This document shows, one piece after another, positions 27,623 to 37,324 of a stretch of 64,000 nucleotides of DNA; position 1 is the stretch's first letter; each line of letters begins with the position of its first letter. The stretch is from the NCBI GenBank assembly GCA_963976815.1, contig CAXBLU010000006.1, positions 248,001 to 312,000 of the forward strand. Direction: 5' to 3'. The translations under genes and the position numbers were made by a program. Source of the DNA: JAHRVQ01 sp963976815 (GTDB taxonomy: Bacteria; Pseudomonadota; Gammaproteobacteria; Pseudomonadales; Azotimanducaceae). The notes beneath the pieces are model-generated. The model did not search any database, was not told where the DNA came from, and saw only the letters and a program-made list of their open reading frames with translations.

Positions 27623-30388
27623 GTGACTGAAGTCGATTCTCAGCTTCAATCCGATATTCATCGGGTTTCAGAACAGAGCGAATTTTTTGCTCATTACATG
27701 CAGCGTGAAACCGGTATTCCGCTTCGGGATTCCGGTGACCTTGAATTAAAAAGGTCTGGTTTTAGCATTGAGCTGTCAATGGAACAAAGTACCGAAGCGT
27801 TCAATACCGGTCTTCGCTCGATACGTAATCGTGAAATGGCTCGTATTATTTTCCGTGATCAAACCCGTCGTGCTGATCTTGTCGAAACAACCCGAGACCT
27901 TTCTCTGCTTGCTGATCAAGCGATGGAGCGGGCCCTGGAATTCCACTACCAACGTCTGTGTCAAACCATGGGTGTGCCGCGATTTGCCAACGGTGAAGTG
28001 CAAAAGTTGTCGGTGCTGGCGCTGGGTAAGCTCGGTGCCTACGAGCTCAATTTGTCTTCCGATATTGACCTGATTTTTATGTACGGAGAGTCCGGTGTTT
28101 TAGACAGTGGCAAAAGCTACCAGGAGTTTTTTCTCAAACTGAGCAGAGATCTTATCCGATCTCTGGATGAGCCTGGACCCAACGGTTTTGTTTTTCGTGT
28201 TGATATGCGACTTCGGCCCTATGGGGAAAGCGGTGCTTTAGTGATGAGCCGCGCAGGCATGGAAAAGTATTTTCTTGAGCAGGGCCGAGAATGGGAGCGG
28301 TATGCCTTTATCAAAGCCAGGGCCGCTGCTGGGGATATTGAGCTTGGGCAATCTTTTATCTCATGGCTCACGCCTTTTGTGTATCGCAAACACCTGGACT
28401 ATGGTGCGGTCGAATCGCTTAGGGATATGAAGCAACTGATTAATCAAGAAGTGAAACGAAAGTCCCTGGAATTAGATGTGAAACTGGGGGCTGGTGGCAT
28501 TCGAGAGGTTGAGTTTATCGCCCAAACTCAACAGCTCATATGGGGCGGAAATCGGCCAGAATTGAGACAAACTCGATTGCTTGAAGTATTGGACGAGCTG
28601 GGTCAGGGTGAATATTTGCCGTCAGCTGATGTGCAACAACTTAAAGCTGCCTATATTTTTCTGCGTAATACCGAACACGCAATTCAAGCTGAGAAGGATC
28701 AACAAAGTCAAAAACTGCCTGAAGATGAGATTGGCCAAAAACGAATATCGTCCGCCATGGGTTACGGCAATTACCTTGAGTTTCATGCGGTGCTTGAAGG
28801 TCATCGCCGACAGGTAAGCGAAATTTTTGCTGAGCTAATGAATGCCAGTACGAGTGAACGAGATGACCTGCTAGAAGGTAATTTGTTTTGGGCCAGGGTC
28901 TGGCAGGATCCTGGTTCCGAGGAAGCATCAGAACATCTAGTTGCCAGCGGCTTCAAAAATCCTGAACAAACCGTCAAGTTGTTGGATCTGCTTCGGTCTG
29001 AATTACTGGACCTACAGGAAATCGGTGAGGGCCGGCTATCGAAATTGATGCCGGTATTGTTGCGTCTTGTCAGTCGTGAGGAAGCCCCCGATGTCGTGCT
29101 ATCCAGATGCCTCGATTTAATAGACGCTACAAAGCGCAGAAGTACTTACCTGGCTTTTCTAAATGAGAATCTTGACGCACTACAACGGATGATTCGCCTA
29201 TTCTCAATGAGCGCTTTTGTCGCAAGCCAGATCAAAAAATTCCCTATTCTTTTGTATGAGTTAACCGACTGGGAAGTCGAGCAAGGCATCGAAAGTAAAG
29301 AAGCTTTAGAAGCTAAACTAGAAGTTGAACTCGCTCGCTTATCAGAGAGTGATCTTGAAGGGCGCATGGATGTCCTACGGACCTTTAAACATTCAAATGG
29401 TTTAAAGGTTGCAATGCTGGAGCTGCTCGATCTGTTGCCTACCATGCGGGCATCAGACCAGTTGACGGCAATCGCGGAGATTGTACTGCAGCATGCCGTG
29501 GAGATTGCAGCGAAACATCTGGTTGAACGACATGGACTTCCCGCCAATGAGGCTGGAGAAGCAGATCAGGTCCGTTTTGGCGTAGTTGCCTATGGAAAGT
29601 TAGGTGGTTTTGAGCTGGGATATGGCTCAGACCTAGATATTGTGTTTTTACACGGTGGCCACATTGGAGGCTCGACCCTCGGCGAGCGATCTGTACACAA
29701 CCAGGTATTTTACAATCGGCTCGGCCAACGAGTGATTCACATTCTGACGAGTTTGACCCGATTTGGCATGCTCTACGAATTAGATTTGCGACTAAGGCCA
29801 GATGGAAATAGCGGTCCTCTGGTAGCCTCTGCTTCAAGTTATACTACTTATCTGGAGAAATCGGCCTGGGTTTGGGAGCTTCAGGCTCTGGTAAGAGCCC
29901 GATTTGTAGCTGGGTCACTGGAGTTAGGTGAGCGTTTTGACGGTATTCGTCGGGGTGTACTGGCCAGTCAGAGAGATCCTGAGCCTCTTTGTAAAGAAGT
30001 GCTCAATATGAGGGAGAAGATGCGTGAGCATCTCGATGCCAATACTCAACCTGCCCATGGGGAGGAGGTGCTGCTGTCGGGGTTCGATTTGAAGCAAAGC
30101 GTCGGTGCTATTGTGGATATTGAGTTTCTAGTGCAATTTTTGGTTCTTAAGCACAGTGCCGAGGAAGCGGGGCTTACGCGCTGGACCGATAAGGTACGGC
30201 TCTTAGATGCCCTTGCGGAACATCAATTTATAGACCGTGAGGAGGCAAATTTGCTCCAGGAAGCTTATGTGGCGTACCGATCGGCGGTCCATTTTAGTTG
30301 GCTTGGGGGTGAACTTAGCTCCTATGACAAGCTTGCAAGCTATCGCGAGAGAGTTGTATCTATCTGGAAGCGCTACCTGGCGCCATAA
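27623..30388 (+). CDS. glnE: bifunctional glutamine synthetase adenylyltransferase/deadenylase
   Basis: Adenylylates and deadenylylates glutamine synthetase in response to PII. 921 residues, slightly shorter than the usual 945-985, the difference being at the N-terminus. Two nucleotidyltransferase centres are intact: LSSDIDLIFMYGE near residue 150 and YGSDLDIVFLHGG near residue 670, each followed by a helical GlnE domain (GAGGIREVEFIAQ; VGAIVDIEFLVQ). GTG start at 27623. Next to ilvE and waaF as in Pseudomonas. Confidence 0.96.
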   Translation: MTEVDSQLQSDIHRVSEQSEFFAHYMQRETGIPLRDSGDLELKRSGFSIELSMEQSTEAFNTGLRSIRNREMARIIFRDQTRRADLVETTRDLSLLADQAMERALEFHYQRLCQTMGVPRFANGEVQKLSVLALGKLGAYELNLSSDIDLIFMYGESGVLDSGKSYQEFFLKLSRDLIRSLDEPGPNGFVFRVDMRLRPYGESGALVMSRAGMEKYFLEQGREWERYAFIKARAAAGDIELGQSFISWLTPFVYRKHLDYGAVESLRDMKQLINQEVKRKSLELDVKLGAGGIREVEFIAQTQQLIWGGNRPELRQTRLLEVLDELGQGEYLPSADVQQLKAAYIFLRNTEHAIQAEKDQQSQKLPEDEIGQKRISSAMGYGNYLEFHAVLEGHRRQVSEIFAELMNASTSERDDLLEGNLFWARVWQDPGSEEASEHLVASGFKNPEQTVKLLDLLRSELLDLQEIGEGRLSKLMPVLLRLVSREEAPDVVLSRCLDLIDATKRRSTYLAFLNENLDALQRMIRLFSMSAFVASQIKKFPILLYELTDWEVEQGIESKEALEAKLEVELARLSESDLEGRMDVLRTFKHSNGLKVAMLELLDLLPTMRASDQLTAIAEIVLQHAVEIAAKHLVERHGLPANEAGEADQVRFGVVAYGKLGGFELGYGSDLDIVFLHGGHIGGSTLGERSVHNQVFYNRLGQRVIHILTSLTRFGMLYELDLRLRPDGNSGPLVASASSYTTYLEKSAWVWELQALVRARFVAGSLELGERFDGIRRGVLASQRDPEPLCKEVLNMREKMREHLDANTQPAHGEEVLLSGFDLKQSVGAIVDIEFLVQFLVLKHSAEEAGLTRWTDKVRLLDALAEHQFIDREEANLLQEAYVAYRSAVHFSWLGGELSSYDKLASYRERVVSIWKRYLAP

Positions 30389-30416
30389 CAAGCTCCCTGA
30401 CAAGCCCCCTAACAAG
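30388..30416 (+). repeat. 12-bp tandem repeat after glnE
   Basis: ACAAG recurs at 30388, 30400 and 30412; the unit is ACAAGCYCCCTR. It begins at the last base of the glnE stop codon. Confidence 0.7.
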
Positions 30417-30467
30417 GTGCATAGCGAAGGTGTAGAATTCGCTGTTTGAAAATCGACGGGTGCCCTA

Positions 30468-31397
30468 ATGAGCACAAACTTTGCAGACAGAGATGGATTA
30501 ATTTGGTTCGATGGCGAGCTGGTACCCTGGCGTGATGCCAAGGTGCATGTGTTGACCCATACTCTTCACTACGGTCTTGGTGTATTTGAGGGGGTGCGAG
30601 CCTACGAGACTTCAAATGGTCCGGCAATATTTCGGCTGCAGGATCATACTGATCGACTGTTTCGCTCCGCACACATTCTGGGTATGAAGCTCCCCTTTGA
30701 TAAAGATCAAATTAATGCTGCCCAGCTTGATGTCATCAAACAAAACAATCTCAAAGAAGCCTACCTGCGTCCCATGTGTTTTTATGGAAGTGAAGGAATG
30801 GGCCTCCGGGCCGAGGGCTTAAAAGCCCACTGCATTATTGCGGCATGGGAGTGGCCATCGTATATGTCGCCTGAAGCGATTGTTTCAGGCATTAAGGTGC
30901 GGACCTCCTCCTATACGAGGCATCACGTCAACATTACAATGTGTAAAGCAAAAGCTAATGGCAACTACATAAATTCCATGTTGGCGTTAAAAGAGGCACT
31001 GGATAGCGGCTGCGAAGAAGCATTACTGCTGGATAACGAAGGGTATGTTGCGGAAGGCAGCGGTGAGAATATTTTCCTGGTCCAAAAGGGCGTTCTTGTT
31101 ACCCCAGAATTAACCTCCTGCCTTGAAGGCATTACCCGCGCCACAATATTTTCATTTGCAGAAGAGCTTGGTCTGGAAGTTCGCGAGCGGCGGATTACCC
31201 GAGACGAAGTTTATGTGGCGGACGAGGCGTTTTTCACGGGTACTGCAGCGGAAGTTTTACCCATTCGAGAGCTTGACGGTCGAGTTATTGGCGACGGGAA
31301 ACGCGGGCCTATCACCGAGAAACTACAATCGATGTATTTTGATCAGGTTCGCGGCAAGCGCAGTGAGTATCCTGATTGGTCATCTGTGGTTAGCTAA
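30468..31397 (+). CDS. ilvE: branched-chain amino acid aminotransferase
   Basis: PLP fold-IV transaminase for Leu, Ile and Val. 309 residues. Segments: LIWFDGELVPWRDAKVHVLT, HYGLGVFEGVRAYET, PLP lysine K162 in CKAKANGNYINS, and VAEGSGENIFLV; C-terminal FFTGTAAEVLPIRELD. It sits between glnE and waaF in the conserved Pseudomonas order; 12 bases precede waaF, so it may lead the LPS core operon. Confidence 0.97.
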   Translation: MSTNFADRDGLIWFDGELVPWRDAKVHVLTHTLHYGLGVFEGVRAYETSNGPAIFRLQDHTDRLFRSAHILGMKLPFDKDQINAAQLDVIKQNNLKEAYLRPMCFYGSEGMGLRAEGLKAHCIIAAWEWPSYMSPEAIVSGIKVRTSSYTRHHVNITMCKAKANGNYINSMLALKEALDSGCEEALLLDNEGYVAEGSGENIFLVQKGVLVTPELTSCLEGITRATIFSFAEELGLEVRERRITRDEVYVADEAFFTGTAAEVLPIRELDGRVIGDGKRGPITEKLQSMYFDQVRGKRSEYPDWSSVVS

Positions 31398-31409
31398 CGG
31401 GAAGTCTCG

Positions 31410-32417
31410 ATGTCCGAGCGCATACTTATCGTTGGTCCATCCTGGGTAGGCGATATGGTCATGTCGCAGGTACTCTATAAACTCCTTCGGCAAAGATGGG
31501 CCGATTGTGAGATTGATGTGCTTGCGCCTCCCGCGGCATTACCCTTAGTCACGCGGATGGGGGAGATAAACCGCGGGATTCGATTTGACCTGGCCCACGG
31601 TGAGCTGGGGCTCGGGAAACGGTTTGCGTTTGGCGAATCATTGAAGCGCAATCATTACACCCGTGCAATTGTGCTACCCAACTCCCTCAAATCAGCCGTT
31701 GTGCCGTTTGCAGCGGATATTCCGATTCGGACGGGCTTTCGCGGTGAGTATCGCTACTTCCTGATCAACGATATGCGTCTGATGAGCAAGCGGCGATTAC
31801 CAAAAATGATTGATCGATTTGCGGCACTCGGTGCAAAGCCTGGTCAGCTGATACAGGACTTACCATATCCAGAATTGATGATCGACAAATCAAATTTGGA
31901 TGAACTTCTAAGTACCCTGGATCTCACACTTGATCGACCGGTCCTGGGACTCTGTCCTGGAGCAGAGTTTGGTGACTCAAAAAAATGGCCAGAAGCCCAC
32001 TACGGAAATCTTGCAAAGAAAGCTCTGGCTGCTGGCTATCGGGTGTGGATATTTGGCGGTCCGGGTGATGTAAAAACCGCTGAATCGATTCAATTAGCGG
32101 GGGGCGCCGGTTGTGTGAACCTTGCGGGTAAGACGTCCTTGCTTGATGTTGTTGATCTGATCAGTGTGTGTGATCAGGTGGTCTCGAATGATTCCGGCCT
32201 GATGCATATTGCCGCGGCGGTCGGCGTACAAACCACCGTTGTGTATGGTTCAACCTCGCCGGAGTTTACCCCGCCTTTAACGGATTCCCTCGATATCGTT
32301 TCGCTCAATTTGGACTGTAGTCCTTGCTTTAAACGGTCCTGTCCCCTGAAACACAAAAATTGTTTGAATCAACTGCTACCGGAAATGATCCCGTTAAGGC
32401 GTGAGAGCGCTTTGTGA
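31410..32417 (+). CDS. waaF: ADP-heptose--LPS heptosyltransferase II
   Basis: GT9 enzyme adding the second heptose to the LPS inner core on the cytosolic membrane face. 335 residues: N-terminal ILIVGPSWVGDMVMSQVL, C-terminal nucleotide-sugar domain LGLCPGAEFGDSKKWP, NDSGLMHIAAAVGVQTTVVYGSTSPEFTPPL and a final CFKRSCPLKHKNCL, all WaaF traits. It overlaps waaC by four bases (GTGA). Confidence 0.96.
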   Translation: MSERILIVGPSWVGDMVMSQVLYKLLRQRWADCEIDVLAPPAALPLVTRMGEINRGIRFDLAHGELGLGKRFAFGESLKRNHYTRAIVLPNSLKSAVVPFAADIPIRTGFRGEYRYFLINDMRLMSKRRLPKMIDRFAALGAKPGQLIQDLPYPELMIDKSNLDELLSTLDLTLDRPVLGLCPGAEFGDSKKWPEAHYGNLAKKALAAGYRVWIFGGPGDVKTAESIQLAGGAGCVNLAGKTSLLDVVDLISVCDQVVSNDSGLMHIAAAVGVQTTVVYGSTSPEFTPPLTDSLDIVSLNLDCSPCFKRSCPLKHKNCLNQLLPEMIPLRRESAL

Positions 32418-33427
32418 AAGTGTTGATTATCAAGATGTCCTCCCTAGGAGATGTGATTCATTGTCTTCCGGCGGTGAGGGACCTTTTTGAGCATGATCCC
32501 AGTATCATTCTGGATTGGGTTGTTGAAGAAGGATTTGCTGATTTACCTAGGATGCATCCCGGTGTTCGGCGGGTGCTGCCGATCGCTATTCGTCGATGGC
32601 GCAAATCCTGGTTAGGTCATCGTCGGGAGATCATGGAGTTTCGGCAAATTTTACAAGTAGAGCGCTACGATCTGGTGATTGATGCCCAGGGACTCATAAA
32701 GAGTGCAGCTGTTGGCCGGATGGCTAAAGGTAAACTGGTTGGATTCGATCGGACATCGGTAAAGGAGCCTATTGCCAGTATGGTTTATCAGCAGGGCTAT
32801 TGCGTCTCAAGGGATTTACATGCGGTGCAGCGACTCAGGGGATTGTTTGCCCAGGCGATTGGTTATCAGATCTCTGAAGATTATCACTATGGAATTGAAA
32901 GGCAGGATTCGACATCCAGCAAAGATATCTATTTCTTCCATGGCACTACATGGGCTTCTAAACATTGGCCCGAGGACTACTGGGTTGCACTCGCTCGTAT
33001 TTGTCAGGATCAAGGATATGCTGTGGTGCTGCCTCATTTGGGTGGTGAAGAGCGAGCCCGGGCGGAAAAAATTGCGGCGGCTATCGATAATGCACGCCTA
33101 TTGCCGCCGGGTACGCTTTCTGAGTTGAGCTCGGATCTTGCTTCTGCTGCCGGTGCAGTGAGTGTTGATACTGGACTTGGACATTTGGCCGCGGCACTCG
33201 ACATACCGCTGGTTGGTATTTATGGATCTACAAGTCATCACCTTACTGGGATTGTTGGACCCAGGCAGGTTTCGATATCTGACACGAGCCTTGATTGTGC
33301 ACCTTGCCTAAAGAGAACCTGCCAGTACCCCTCTGAATCCGGTACCATCTTCCCTCCGTGTTTTGAATTTGTCACTCCCTCTCGGGTGTTCCAAAAGCTC
33401 AGTCAACAAATGATGGTAGGCCAATGA
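32414..33427 (+). CDS. waaC: LPS heptosyltransferase I
   Basis: GT9 enzyme adding heptose I to Kdo. 337 residues starting VKVLIIKMSSLGDVIHCLPAV (GTG start), with GVRRVLPIAIRRWRKS, DAQGLIKSA, FFHGTTWASKHWPEDYW and the donor motif SVDTGLGHLAAALDIPLVGIYG. Overlaps waaF upstream and the WaaG-like gene downstream by four bases each. Confidence 0.96.
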   Translation: MKVLIIKMSSLGDVIHCLPAVRDLFEHDPSIILDWVVEEGFADLPRMHPGVRRVLPIAIRRWRKSWLGHRREIMEFRQILQVERYDLVIDAQGLIKSAAVGRMAKGKLVGFDRTSVKEPIASMVYQQGYCVSRDLHAVQRLRGLFAQAIGYQISEDYHYGIERQDSTSSKDIYFFHGTTWASKHWPEDYWVALARICQDQGYAVVLPHLGGEERARAEKIAAAIDNARLLPPGTLSELSSDLASAAGAVSVDTGLGHLAAALDIPLVGIYGSTSHHLTGIVGPRQVSISDTSLDCAPCLKRTCQYPSESGTIFPPCFEFVTPSRVFQKLSQQMMVGQ

Positions 33428-35685
33428 AACTGGCATTTTGCTTGTATAAGTACTTCCCCTATGGGGGTTTGCAGCGCGATTTTATGCGTATTGCGCTTGA
33501 TTGCCAGCGTCGCGGTCACTCGATTCGTGTCTATACCCTCAGTTGGGCAGGGGAAATTCCGACAGACTTTGATGTGATCATTGTGCCGGTCAAGGCTATG
33601 ACAAATCATACGCGTTACAAGAACTATTCAGACTGGGTGGAGGAATCCTTGCGGGAGGATCCCGTTGATTGTGTTGTTGGTATCAATAAGATGCCGGGGC
33701 TCGATATCTACTATGCGGCTGACTCCTGCTATGAAGAAAAGGCACAATCCCAGCGCGGTTGGTTGTATCGACAATTACCGCGCTACGAGCATTTTGCGGA
33801 CTACGAGCGAGCGGTTTTTGGCGAACAAGAATCCGTAGAGATATTAATGATTTCTGAAACGCAACAGCCGTTTTTTGAGAAATACTACAATACGCCCAGC
33901 TCTCGAATGCATTTTCTACCGCCGGGGATTTCCCGGGACAGGATTGCTCCTGCGAACGCCGAGGAAATACGCGAGCAAAAACGTCGTGAGTTGAACGTCG
34001 CTGATGATGAGCGACTTGTGATCATGGTGGGATCGGGTTTTATCAAAAAGGGATTGCGTCGGGCTTTGTATGCAATCAAATCCCTCGAAAAATCCTTACG
34101 GAACAAAACGTGGTTTTACATTATCGGTGAGGACAACGAGGCACCATTTAAACGTTTAGCACTGTTACTTGGGATCAGCGACCGAATCGTCTTTATGTCT
34201 GGTCGAGACGATGTACCGGAATTCATGTTAGCGGGTGACCTGATGCTGCACCCGGCGATGGACGAGAACGCCGGTATAGTGTTGCTTGAAGCGATTGTCT
34301 CTGGGCTTCCTGTGCTGGCAACAGACGTATGCGGCTACGGTCATTTTGTGGAAGAGGCCGGAGTCGGTGAACTGGTTCCGAGCCCGTTTCGGCAGTCGGA
34401 TCTGAATGCCAGATTACAGCGGCTGTTAGGACAAGATCAGCGGGCAGAATGGTGGCGGCGCGGTAAGGCATTTGCCGAGGCAGCCGACATCTACTCCCTG
34501 CCCCAGGAAGCCTCTCGGATAATCGAGCAAGTGGGTCTATCGCTGCTGGAAAAGAAAGCCAGCAAAGGAATTTTGGCTTTTTGTTTGTTCAAGTACTTTC
34601 CTTATGGAGGCTTGCAAAGAGACTTTATCCGCGTGGCACTGCAATGCCGCGATAGAGGATATTCAATTCGTGTCTATACCCTTTCCTGGCAAGGAGAAAT
34701 ACCCGAAGGCATTGAAGTTGTGATTGTCCCGGTAACCGCGATTACCAACCATAAACGCTACGAGCGATATGGCTATTGGGTGAAAGATCACCTCGAAGCA
34801 CATCCGGTTAAGGGTGTGGTTGGATTTAATAAGATGCCCGGTCTTGATATCTATTATGCTGCGGACTCATGCTATGAAGATAAAGCACAAACCCAGAGAG
34901 GTCAGCTTTATCGCGCGATTCCGCGCTACAAGCACTTTTCCAATTTTGAACGTTCTGTGTTTGAGCCGGATTCCCATACTCGGATTTTGATGATCTCTGA
35001 AGTGCAGAAGCCGCTTTTTCAAAAGTACTACGGGACCCAATTGGACCGGTTTCGGCTGCTGCCCCCCGGTATATCGCGGGATCGAATCGCGCCGGATAAT
35101 AGCCAGGAAATTCGCGCGGGTTTCCGAGCGGAGTTCAAAATAGAAGACGATGGGTATCTATTGTTAATGGTTGGCTCGGGCTTTATCACTAAGGGTCTGG
35201 ATAGGATTCTTCTTGGTATAAGTAGTTTGCCGGCCGAAGTGCTGAAGAAAACCCAATTGATTGCCGTGGGGCAGGATAACCCGAATGCGTTTACCAGAAT
35301 GGCGAAGCGTCTCGAAATAGAAAAACAAGTGACAATACTGTCCGGTAGGGACGACATTCCGAGGTTCCTACTGGGTGCGGACCTTTTGGTTCATCCTGCC
35401 TACGTTGAGAATACCGGTACGGTATTGCTTGAAGCTATGGTTGCCGGTTTGCCAGTGCTTGCGACGGCCGCGTGCGGCTACGCGCATTATATACAGGATG
35501 CTAATGCCGGGAAGTTGGTGCCGTCTCCCTACTCGCAGGAGATCTTTAACAATTTGCTTTTAGAAATGTTGCTCTCGGATGAGCGTAGATCGTGGCAAGC
35601 TAACGGGATTAACTTTGGTAAGTCTGCTGATATATATAGCATGCCGGAACGCGCAGCTGACGAAATAGTTGATGCGTTGGGATGA
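33424..35685 (+). CDS. waaG: tandem-duplicated WaaG-like glycosyltransferase (two GT4 units in one chain)
   Basis: WaaG adds the first hexose to heptose II. Standard WaaG is about 375 residues; this frame has 753 and consists of two complete copies, residues 1-379 and 383-753 (offset 381). Both copies contain KYFPYGGLQRDF, NKMPGLDIYYAADSCYE, LPPGISRDRIAP, VGSGFI.KGL, SGRDD.P.F and an intact E-x7-E pair (ENAGIVLLE in copy 1, ENTGTVLLE in copy 2), so both may be catalytic. Over the first 61 aligned residues 45 are identical. The gene takes the usual waaG place between waaC and waaP, with 4-base overlaps on both sides. No stop or shift separates the copies. Acceptor specificity of each half is unknown. 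Confidence 0.93.
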   Translation: MKLAFCLYKYFPYGGLQRDFMRIALDCQRRGHSIRVYTLSWAGEIPTDFDVIIVPVKAMTNHTRYKNYSDWVEESLREDPVDCVVGINKMPGLDIYYAADSCYEEKAQSQRGWLYRQLPRYEHFADYERAVFGEQESVEILMISETQQPFFEKYYNTPSSRMHFLPPGISRDRIAPANAEEIREQKRRELNVADDERLVIMVGSGFIKKGLRRALYAIKSLEKSLRNKTWFYIIGEDNEAPFKRLALLLGISDRIVFMSGRDDVPEFMLAGDLMLHPAMDENAGIVLLEAIVSGLPVLATDVCGYGHFVEEAGVGELVPSPFRQSDLNARLQRLLGQDQRAEWWRRGKAFAEAADIYSLPQEASRIIEQVGLSLLEKKASKGILAFCLFKYFPYGGLQRDFIRVALQCRDRGYSIRVYTLSWQGEIPEGIEVVIVPVTAITNHKRYERYGYWVKDHLEAHPVKGVVGFNKMPGLDIYYAADSCYEDKAQTQRGQLYRAIPRYKHFSNFERSVFEPDSHTRILMISEVQKPLFQKYYGTQLDRFRLLPPGISRDRIAPDNSQEIRAGFRAEFKIEDDGYLLLMVGSGFITKGLDRILLGISSLPAEVLKKTQLIAVGQDNPNAFTRMAKRLEIEKQVTILSGRDDIPRFLLGADLLVHPAYVENTGTVLLEAMVAGLPVLATAACGYAHYIQDANAGKLVPSPYSQEIFNNLLLEMLLSDERRSWQANGINFGKSADIYSMPERAADEIVDALG

Positions 35686-36503
35686 GCTATATTGCCGCGG
35701 AGTTAGCAACCAGTTTCAGCGATGACAAACTGATTGATGAGCTGACTGGGATTGATGGTGAAACCTACCGCGATGTAAAAGGCCGCCGTACCTTCAGGTT
35801 TTTCCTGAACGGAAAAGCTTACTTTGCAAAAGTGCATCTCGGTGTTGGTTGGGGAGAAATCATTAAAAATTTGCTCCAACTTCGTCTGCCTGTTCTAGGT
35901 GCGTCAAATGAATGGGAGGCCATTCGAAGGCTACAGCAGCTTAATATTGAAACGATGACAGCGGTCGCTTTTTGCAGTGAAGGAAAAAATCCTGCCCATA
36001 TTCGCTCATGTCTGGTTACCGAATCATTGGAGCAGACAATGAGTTTGGAAGACCTTGTTGATGCTAACAAGCTTACCAGGGGGTTGAAGCGCCAGCTGCT
36101 AGTTCGCATTAGTCAAACTGCCAAGACGCTACACGAGAACGGCGTCAATCACCGAGACTTCTATTTGTGTCATTTTTTGTTACCGGTGGATTCAATTGAA
36201 TCAGGTTTGGTTGAGCATTTGCATTTGATTGATCTACATCGTGCTCAGCTGAGATCCGGATTAGTGCCTAGCCGTTGGAGAGAGAAGGATCTGGCCGGCT
36301 TACTTTTTTCTGCTGCTGATGCTGGACTGACCCGAGGTGACCTATTTCGTTTTGTCAGCTTCTATAGTGGCGAAAGGGCTCGAGTGGCCTGGACAAAGGA
36401 GCGATCTTTTTGGTCCAGGGTAATCAAAAAGGCCGGCAGGCTATACATTAAGGATCACGGGCAACCCTCCCAATTCCTTAGTCGGCTGGAATCGGGTTTG
36501 TGA
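35682..36503 (+). CDS. waaP: LPS core heptose(I) kinase WaaP
   Basis: Phosphorylates heptose I, important for outer-membrane integrity. 273 residues with WaaP landmarks: GETYRDVKGRRTFRF, YFAKVHLGVGWGEIIKNLL (ATP lysine), LPVLGASNEWEAIRRL, catalytic NHRDFYLCHFLL and LIDLHRAQLR, and WREKDLAGLLFSA. ATG overlaps the preceding stop by four bases, and its own stop overlaps the next gene's GTG (GTGA). Confidence 0.95.
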   Translation: MSYIAAELATSFSDDKLIDELTGIDGETYRDVKGRRTFRFFLNGKAYFAKVHLGVGWGEIIKNLLQLRLPVLGASNEWEAIRRLQQLNIETMTAVAFCSEGKNPAHIRSCLVTESLEQTMSLEDLVDANKLTRGLKRQLLVRISQTAKTLHENGVNHRDFYLCHFLLPVDSIESGLVEHLHLIDLHRAQLRSGLVPSRWREKDLAGLLFSAADAGLTRGDLFRFVSFYSGERARVAWTKERSFWSRVIKKAGRLYIKDHGQPSQFLSRLESGL

Positions 36504-37255
36504 CCTGGCGCTTAGTTTCCGATGCAACAGTCGAAGAACAGCGAGCCTTCGCAAATTTTAGTGTGACAAAGGCTCATCGGGGTGAGCTGATCAATGATTC
36601 CAAAACCAACTTCACTCAGCGGGTGGAAATTGCGGGCCGATTCTATTACGTCAAACAATACCTGCGGCCTGGCAAATACCTGCGTCGTTTCCTGGGCAGG
36701 TCAAGGGTAAGCAAGGAGTGGCGAAATGCGGGATGGTTCGTGCAAAACGATATCCCAACACCGCGGCGGATTGCGATGGGTGAGGGAAATCGTTGGTTCG
36801 GATCATATTGGGGTGTCATCGTCTCCGAAGAAGCCCCCCAAACCATTGATTTACGAAAGGTTTATCAAAATCATCCGGAAATGCTCCAGGATCGTATCTG
36901 GAGGAGAGGCATGATCTTAGAGCTCGCAAGAACCGTCGCTCAGATGCATAGGAATCGGTTTATCCATAATGACCTTCAGTGGCGCAATCTTTTGGTCGGC
37001 ATGTCTGCACCACCTAGAATATATATGATAGATTGTCCGGCCGGACGCTCAATCTACTTGCTGGGTAACAGGCGAGGGGTGGTGAGGGATCTGGCCTTTC
37101 TGGATAAAATGGCAAAAGATGCTTTATCTAGAACAGACAGACTCAGGTTCTATTTGAATTATCTAGGGATTGATCGCTTGAGGGGGCGTGACAAAAAGGA
37201 AATAGGTCGGATTTTGGATTTTCTCGGCAAAAAAGGAAACCAGAAGCGCGGCTAA
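36500..37255 (+). CDS. LPS core kinase-like protein (InaA/WapP-type)
   Basis: A 251-residue protein kinase-like fold protein. ATP lysine region YYVKQYLRPGKYLRRFLGRS, catalytic loop FIHNDLQWRNLLV and metal aspartate in IYMIDCPAG. It corresponds in position to the kinase that follows waaP in Pseudomonas (PA5008 region) and probably phosphorylates a core heptose; the exact position cannot be read from sequence. GTG start, four-base overlap with waaP. Confidence 0.82.
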   Translation: MTWRLVSDATVEEQRAFANFSVTKAHRGELINDSKTNFTQRVEIAGRFYYVKQYLRPGKYLRRFLGRSRVSKEWRNAGWFVQNDIPTPRRIAMGEGNRWFGSYWGVIVSEEAPQTIDLRKVYQNHPEMLQDRIWRRGMILELARTVAQMHRNRFIHNDLQWRNLLVGMSAPPRIYMIDCPAGRSIYLLGNRRGVVRDLAFLDKMAKDALSRTDRLRFYLNYLGIDRLRGRDKKEIGRILDFLGKKGNQKRG

Positions 37256-37324
37256 CGGAATCGATGCAAGTGACACTGCTAGTGCTACCCATGAGCATCG
37301 ATAGTCACCGTAATAGGGAAATCA

